This document shows positions 57,741 through 64,000 of a stretch of DNA of 64,000 bases, piece by piece (the first letter of the stretch is position 1; every line of letters begins with the position of its first letter). The position numbers were made by a program, and so were the translations under genes. Source of the DNA: Carnegiea gigantea (taxonomy: Eukaryota; Streptophyta; Magnoliopsida; Caryophyllales; Cactaceae); NCBI GenBank assembly GCA_029747015.1, contig JAKOGI010002291.1, positions 21,001 to 85,000 of the forward strand, in the 5' to 3' direction. Under the pieces are notes generated by a model. It ran no database searches. It saw nothing but the letters and a program-made list of their open reading frames with translations, and was not told where the DNA came from.

Positions 57741-58604
57741 ATGGCATCTTTCACTTATGTTATGTTGGTTTTTCCTCCCCTTTCTCATCACTGCTACTAC
57801 CACTACTACGATGTCTCGTGAGTATCTGCAACCCCTCTTCACTACAATACCCTTTAGTATTGTGAACATTAATGCAAAAATGTTTAACTCTTGCCCCGCA
57901 ACAAGTAATTTCTCTCTCATATTGATATAATATATATATGTAATGAAAGTTATTTTTTTTTAAAGCACAAATAAGGGGTGGAGATCAACATTGACTAAAT
58001 TTGAACCCAAATCTTCAATAATAACTCCCGAAGACTTTATTAGTTGAACTAACACATCCAAATAATTAAATCTATAAAACTCGATTGCTGCAATTGTTTT
58101 CATGAGCTCTACCCTTTTTTGTTTCATGTGGCCTTCTCTAATTTGGACTAAATTCTTGTTATAAGACTTGACATGAATTAAGTATCAGTTTCTGAAAGCA
58201 AAATTCACGACTTATAAGATAAGATAACATCATCCAAGCCACTATCTTTTGTTCATTGTCACATCCCTAAAAGAACTCTACGTTATTATTATCAAATGAA
58301 CAATGTGTTTTAGAATTCCTAATTATTCATTCCATGAGGGTTGATTGAAATTATCATTGTTTATGCCTATTTGTTGTTTTCCGTCTTAGTTGGTCTGTTA
58401 ATTAATTTATTAATTTAAACAAAGATGGGAAACTATATGGACGATTTCATAGGTGACCGAAGCACTTAACTCATGTGGCGTACGCTTCATCATAGCAACA
58501 CCAATCAATGTACGCAGTACGCTTGTGAAACTCATCAAGATTGCAAAACTAAAGGTTGCAATACCTGCGTGATTTTTAATGATGGCAGGAAATGTACTCT
58601 GTAA
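57741..58604 (+). pseudogene. Secreted knottin-like peptide gene, copy 3 (cysteine domain intact, signal exon shifted)
   Basis: Exon 1 (57741-57817) keeps ATG GCA TCT TTC and a consensus donor GTGAGT, but one extra base near 57770 shifts the frame so the hydrophobic core is lost. The exon 2 region starts ATGGGAAAC (58425), hits TAA at 58467, then continues in the same frame through the domain to TAA at 58602. All six cysteines are present (codons at 58509, 58524, 58542, 58557, 58566 and 58593), spacing C-X4-C-X5-C-X4-C-X2-C-X8-C with ETHQDC. A potato carboxypeptidase inhibitor-like fold is my best guess. A downstream acceptor (AG at 58494-58495) would join in frame to the shifted exon 1, but without a signal peptide. 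Probably a recent pseudogene. Confidence 0.6.
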
Positions 58605-60034
58605 CGAGTTCTAGCAGGTATGCAAGAACACTCTAACATGCATGAAGAAACTCTGAGAATGGATGCAATATGCTTAGTTAAGTGATATGTAATGTATAAT
58701 TAGCTTAAAGAACAGGATTAGCCTCCTTTCTAATGTGTTCATGTCAGGCTAGATTTTCTAGTGTCTTCATATATGATAATATATGTGTTGTAGCAAGAAA
58801 CTTTAACTGTCTTGTCAGAATATAAATTAACATGTTTAAATGTGAATTGAATGCACCAAAGTTTTAGTAGTTATAATTCATTATCAATGTCTTATTTTGG
58901 TATTCATCAACTACGAAGATGTGTAGAATATAATGCCCTTATGGATCAACCTTCTATGTGAAGACATCGTAATCCCCCAATTGTAAAACATGATGGACAA
59001 AGTTAATTTTACACAATTTGTAAGTGGTAACATTTTTCCAATATTGGACCACTCCTTTTTTTTTTCATGTGTGATTACATAATTTCTAAATTGTGACAAG
59101 ACATTTAATTTTTAATTAAAGAAGCGTCATATAACAAGGCATTTTTTTTCATGTTGCTAAGATGTATGAATAGCCCAGCTTAAGTTTTGCAATCTTCTCC
59201 TCTTCTAGACCTCGTATGACTGGTAAATACACAAACACAACCTTGTAAAGTCATCGAGTGGATGATCCTTTTTTTACCATAACTAAAATTCACCTTTTTT
59301 TAAGCATGTTGAACCTACTATGTGCTCCCACCTGCTCCAATGTACTCCAATCTCTTCTTTCAATTGCGATTCATGCATTCGAAGCTATTGCAATCTACAT
59401 GCTTTGATTCCTTCAAAATTTTAAATATGAATGAGCTTTCAATTAATAGTCTCAGAATTTTACAAATGAAAAGGAGCTCTACATGCTTTGGTTCCATTTC
59501 CTGCATCATTATATGCTTTTGGGACACCTAGGACTTCTTTTTTTAATGGCATTATTGAAAAGGTTATGTCTCGTAGTTTCGTATACTAGTTTACATTCAT
59601 GAAGTTGTGCTAATCAACGTGATGGGCATACAATATTAGGCACAAAATGGCTAAGGGGTACCAAGGACTCCGCACATTTAGATTTCTTAGGATTTTGTTC
59701 TATTGGGATCTAAATTGGACATTAGTTGTACAAGCCCTGAGAGACAATTTAGGTGCACGTTGAAAAAGCGATTCTTGAATGCGTACCTTTGTCTATTCAA
59801 AAGAGAAAATTTGGACGTTTTATGGTAAGTTGAAATAGATTTTACGTGTAACTAATGTTCAATGCACGGAAAAAGTCTTAGTTATTATTATTATGATTAT
59901 GAGGATTAATATGAATTATAATTAATAGTCTGATAACTCTACGTAAAATTCTGAAGGTTTTTGAATTAACAAATTTAATGGCCTTTAGGTACAATTAAAT
60001 GTCTATCATCATATTGCATATAACTCATACACAT
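58605..60034 (+). other. 3' non-coding part of unit copy 3
   Basis: Homologous to 37867-38600 of copy 2 and 33114-35500 of copy 1. Nothing else is recognised. Confidence 0.5.
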
Positions 60035-60231
60035 TGTTAAAGTTGTAAAGTGTATATTCTTGATATTGTAATACTCTCTGTACTATTTAGGGAGTCTATT
60101 TATAGAAGGTTTACTCTAGAATTATTCACTTTCCTCTTTCTTCAAGGTTATATACATGTATATATTACAATGCCGTCATCAATAAGAAAATAACATTTTT
60201 CATCATTCTCTCTCATTTACTTGAGTTAACA
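60035..60231 (+). mobile_element. 5' LTR of a Ty1/copia element, 197 bp
   Basis: Bounded by the perfect 6-bp inverted ends TGTTAA and TTAACA and followed directly by the primer site. It contains TATTTATAG (60107-60115) as a TATA-like box. It inserted into tandem unit copy 3. The 3' LTR is beyond the window, so the target duplication cannot be tested. Confidence 0.85.
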
Positions 60232-60242
60232 TGGTATCAGAG
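60232..60242 (+). other. Primer-binding site, tRNA-iMet type
   Basis: TGGTATCAGAG directly after the LTR. Confidence 0.9.
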
Positions 60243-60702
60243 ACTACCACAAAAATATGTTCATTTCTTTTTCTCCATATTATATTAATTAGTGGCTTAC
60301 ACTTTGTTCAATACTCTATCTTGCTTCTGAGTTCCGTGTGCTTCTAGATTGGCCTTGAATGCCAATTCTCTCTCCTCCCACAAGTTCTACTCAATTCTTC
60401 ATATACATCCACTACAAATTCCGCCAAACTTACATGCATTTCATTAATTAGCAATTGTTGGATGAATCTTGGAGGTACAGTCATAATCAGTTATCCTTGA
60501 TTTAAATCAATTTGGCAGAGCTTTGTTTTTGGGGTTTCTCGGCTTCATTCCTTCAAATGTATCCCAATCACCCTCAAATTCCAGGTTGCTGTAATTCATC
60601 CTGCTACTGCTGTGGAATTCCCTAACTGTTTCAAGCACACTCGAATCTTAGGTGTGATTTTGCTCAATTAATTGTGATTACACAAGTTTTCTTGTTGGAT
60701 AG
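60243..60702 (+). mobile_element. Copia leader, non-coding
   Basis: About 460 bp between primer site and gag ATG; no frame is supported. Confidence 0.6.
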
Positions 60703-61582
60703 ATGGAGAAATTAGATGTTATCCAACCAATTAAAACCATCATGGATGGTTCAAATTATGTAATATGGTCCCAAGAGATGTCTAGCTTTCTCAAGGTGCG
60801 TCGACTTTGGCGTTATGCCACTGGTGAAATTACCAAGCCAACTAAGCAAGAAGATGAAGATGAGACCAAATTCTATGAACGATTAGAAGAATGGAATAGG
60901 AAGAATCATCAGATTCTAACATGGATTCGTAATACCACTATTCCGTCTATCAAATTGTGATTTGGTCAGTTTGAAACTGCACAGGAAATGTGGGACTTAT
61001 TATCTAATCTGTACTTAATTACTGATTTGCCCATCAATATCAACTTTTTGAGAAGCTTTCTCACATGAAACAATCTTCTGGACAGCTGTTAATGACTTTT
61101 TATCACATATGCATGCTGTATGGGACCAGTTGGCCTTGTCTGAACCTCAATAGGAGAATTATAAGGATGCTGAAAAATTCTTTGTGTACCATGACAATAT
61201 GCGTGTTATGCAGTTTCTTATGGCTTTGCACACTGATTATGAGCATATTCATGCTTCACTTCTTCATAGAGAGAAGTTTCCTAAAATCGAAAGTGTTGTT
61301 GCTGAACTTTTATCTGAAGAGACACAACTTGGCATTCTTAAAGCTCATAAATCAGAAAATATGTTGCCAAATGCTGTCTTGGCAACTTCCTCCTCTATTG
61401 ACAAATTCTGCAAGTATTGCAAACGATCAAGGCATCTCATTTCTGAATGTCGAAGGTTGCAAGCTAAACAGAATAAAAACCTGAACAAGCAATTCAACTC
61501 TCCAAATCATGTCTCAACAGCTGTCAGTGATCAAGTACCTTCATCGATATCTCTAAATGATCTCCAGGCTCTTCTCAGTTAG
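60703..61582 (+). pseudogene. Copia gag, broken
   Basis: The ATG at 60703 opens a typical copia gag N-terminus (IMDGSNYVIWSQEMSSFLK, then RRLWRYATGEI). A TGA at 60958 ends it, but the family text continues in the same frame (FGQFETAQEMWDLL). After a frame change, 61184-61582 carries YHDNMRVMQFLMALHTDYEH and a CCHC knuckle CKYCKRSRHLISEC (C-X2-C-X4-H-X4-C, about 61408-61450). Gag would package the element RNA. At least one stop and one frameshift separate the parts. Confidence 0.85.
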
Positions 61583-64000
61583 TTGGCTGGAAGCACGGCA
61601 ACTTCATCCACTTTGTCTCCAACACCAGGTACATCAACTTCTTGGTTTTTTGCTTCTGGGTGTTGCAACCACATGACTTCTAGTTCTACTGCTATGGTAA
61701 ATAAATGTCGTCCAGTTAATAACTCACCTATTCATACTGTTGATAGCTCACCAATGCAAGTCAGTCATGTTGGGGATATATCGACCGCCAATTTATCATT
61801 AGCAGATGCTTTTCTTGTTCTTAAACTTGCATTAAATCTCATCTCTGTGGGCCAGCTGTGTGAGCTTGGTTTAGATGTACATTTCTCTAGTCGTGGTTGT
61901 CGTGTGCAGGACCTACAGAATGGACAAATCCCAGGGATAGGGTGTAGAGTTGGTCGATTATTCGAAGCTATTTCCTTAGAAGTTCCACTTAAGATGAATA
62001 ATCATTGTGCAGCTACCATACCACAAGAACCTTGGCATTCCAGATTGCGTCATCTTTGTTCTTCGAGATTGCAATCTTTAATTTCTAGTAGTGTTTTAGG
62101 TCAAGTTCAATAAAGTGGCATTGATTGTGTCTCTTGTAAGCTTGCAAAGCATCTTGCCTTGCCCTTTAATAATAGTAACTCTCATTCTGCTGCACCCTTT
62201 GATCTTGTCCATTCTGACATTTGGGGACCTTCTCCCAATGATATGTTGGGAGGATCAAAATATGTTGTGATATTTGTGGATGACTATTCGCGATATACAT
62301 GGATATTTCTGTTGAAAAATAGGTCTGAATTGCAAGAAACTTATTACAAGTTTGCAGCTTTGATTAAAACTCAATTCTCTCGGAATATTAAGATTTTTCG
62401 ATCAGATAATGCTATGGAGTATCGTGAAAAGAATTTTTTGCACTTTCTGGCCCATGAAGGGACTATTCTTCATCTTCTCCAGAATTCTTTTGGGGAGAAG
62501 CAGCTCTTACTGCAGTTTACACCATAAATCGGATTCCAGCTCCAGTTATTGAAGGCCAGTCACCATATGAACGTTTGTATGGTACTCTGCCTAATTATAC
62601 TAATCTTCGTAATTTTGACTGTGTATGCTTTGTTCTGCTTCAACCCCATGAATACAACAAATTGGAGACAAGAGCTCTCTTATGCTATTTTCTTAGATAT
62701 GGAATTGAACGTAAAGGTTATAGGTGCTGGGATCCTATCTCCAAACATGTTCGCATTTCACGGCATGTGGTTTTCTGGGAGTATAAGATGTTTTCATCTT
62801 TCTCATCTTTTTAATCAAGCGAAAGTGGGACATCCTATTTCACAAGCTCAGTGAGTGATCTATTTCCAGAAGACCATATACTAGATGATATAACACAGGA
62901 CTTGACAGCACTAAATGAAAGTGCAGGGTCTTCTTCCGTAGGGTCTTCTTCTAATGATCATGCCCAACAAGATGAAGCTCCTCCGGCTATCTCTCACCAA
63001 GTGACATCAAGTGCCAATGAAAAGGCTTCTGATGATAGTGATAGTATTATATGCATTGATTCCTCTGATCAAATGGAAACATCTACATCTGAATCAGTAC
63101 AACCTCGACGTACCTCTAGGGTAAGTTAAACACCTTCATATCTCAAGGATTATCACTGTTATTCTGTTATTGAATCCCTTTATGAACCCACTACATATCG
63201 AGAAGCAAGTTCTAATCCTCTATGGCAACAAGAAATGACAGGTGAGTTACAAGCATTAGATAAGGCACATACTTGGGAGTTGGTTGATTTGCCTTATGGA
63301 AAGTCTCTAATTGGGTGTAAATGGGTTTATAAAATCAAAACTCGATCGGATGGCTCTATTGAGCGGTATAAAACTAGATTGGTTGCAAAAGGTTTCAATC
63401 AAGAATATGGGGATAGATTATGAAGAGACATTTGCTCCAGTCGCTCGTCTTACTTCTGTTTGCAGCTTACTTGCAGTAGCCGCTTCTCGGGAATCGCAAT
63501 TGTTCCAGATGGATGTTAAAAATGCTTTCCTCAATGGAGATCTTATAGAAGAAGTTTATATGCAACCTCCTCTGGGCTATGATCATCCACCTCAAAAGGT
63601 ATATCGTCTTTGTCGAGCCTTATATGGTTTAATGCAAGCCCCACGAGCCTGGTTTGAAAAATTCAGCAGTCCCCTTCTGCAATTTGGGTTCACATCAAGC
63701 CCTTATGATCATGCGTTATTTATTCGTCGAACTAATAAAGGATGTGTTATGCTGCTGCTTTATGTTGACGATATGGTTATTACTGGAGACGATTTACATG
63801 GCATTACCAAGTTCAAATCATTTCTTAGCCAACAATTTGAGATGAAAGATCTTGGTTACTTGAGTTATTTCTTGGGTTTAGAAGTTTCATCAGATTCCAA
63901 GGGCTACTATTTGACACAAGCAAAATATATCACTGATTTGATATCTCGTGCTGGCTTAACTGATAGCAAGACCACTTCCACTCCTATCGAAGCAAATGTT
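61583..64000 (+). pseudogene. Copia pol (protease-integrase-RT), broken and cut by window end
   Basis: Protease: SWFFASGCCNHMTSS, where catalytic Asp of D-S-G is Ala. GAG-pre-integrase: WHSRLRH and, after a stop, CVSCKLAKH. Integrase: HSDIWGPSP, IFVDDYSRYTWIF and FRSDNAMEY supply two acidic residues, but the stretch with the third (normally within NGRAERKHR) is deleted near 62460, with a frameshift. TAVYTINRIPAPVI and later segments follow in another frame. RT: WQQEMTGELQALDKAHTWEL, ERYKTRLVAKGFNQ, then a one-base insertion near 63410, then TFAPVARLTSV, QMDVKNAFLNGDL, the catalytic YVDD (63761-63772) and FLGLEVSSDSKGYYLTQAKY. RNase H and the 3' LTR lie beyond 64000. Relatively recent but not autonomous. 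Confidence 0.9.

Larger units (their letters stand above)
57225..60034 (+). repeat. Tandem unit copy 3 of the peptide-gene locus, right part
   Basis: Continues the unit broken at 39068 and follows copies 1 and 2 through promoter, exons and 3' block. It ends where a copia LTR starts at 60035. Confidence 0.8.

Overview
The window is nuclear DNA of a flowering plant, almost certainly intergenic heterochromatin. It is AT-rich, has no long intact gene, and is filled with nested LTR retrotransposons in several states of decay, two hAT-type MITEs, an Au-type SINE and TA/CA/GA microsatellites. The Au SINE, the tRNA-iMet, tRNA-Asp and tRNA-Arg-type primer sites, and the chromovirus- and Tat/Athila-style LTR ends point to an angiosperm. 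I cannot name the species.

Layout. 1-1400: 3' end and 3' LTR of an Athila-like gypsy element whose body lies left of the window. 1690-2440: minus-strand gypsy gag relic. 2737-3295: hAT MITE. 3483-3898: 208-bp tandem duplication. 3900-5640: inverted Tat/Ogre-like LTR plus leader. 6537-6714: Au SINE with a 17-bp target duplication. 6900-12735: three head-to-tail Tat-like LTR/leader units without coding capacity. 12759-22485: a minus-oriented LTR element, interrupted at 13442-20866 by a plus-oriented Athila-like non-autonomous element with two 1558-bp LTRs. 22740-27990: very old copia element, itself carrying a MITE (23049-23292) and a probable solo LTR (24992-26600). 28001-29401: an unusual composite of half an Athila-like LTR, its primer-binding site running into a complete antisense tRNA-Asp, then the other half of the same LTR inverted. 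29412-30420: probable minus-strand LTR rich in TTTGAC repeats.

31484-60034 holds three tandem copies of a roughly 2.7-4 kb unit. Each carries remains of a two-exon gene for a small secreted cysteine-rich peptide: TATA box, signal-peptide exon, intron of about 0.6 kb, then a C-terminal domain whose six-cysteine spacing resembles potato carboxypeptidase inhibitor (copies 2 and 3). All three look broken, each by different lesions. Copy 3 is split by an 18-kb block: a chromovirus-like non-autonomous element with 3.9-kb LTRs (39074-57219, target duplication GTTGA). Its left LTR is in turn interrupted by an antisense, related element with a 4.2-kb LTR (42575-50259, target duplication TGTTA).

60035-64000 is the 5' part of a Ty1/copia element with a 197-bp LTR. 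Its gag, protease, integrase and RT are recognisable but carry stops, a frameshift and lost catalytic residues.

The most unusual observations are the LTR-PBS-full tRNA-Asp-inverted LTR structure near 28.5 kb and the degenerating tandem family of knottin-like peptide genes.
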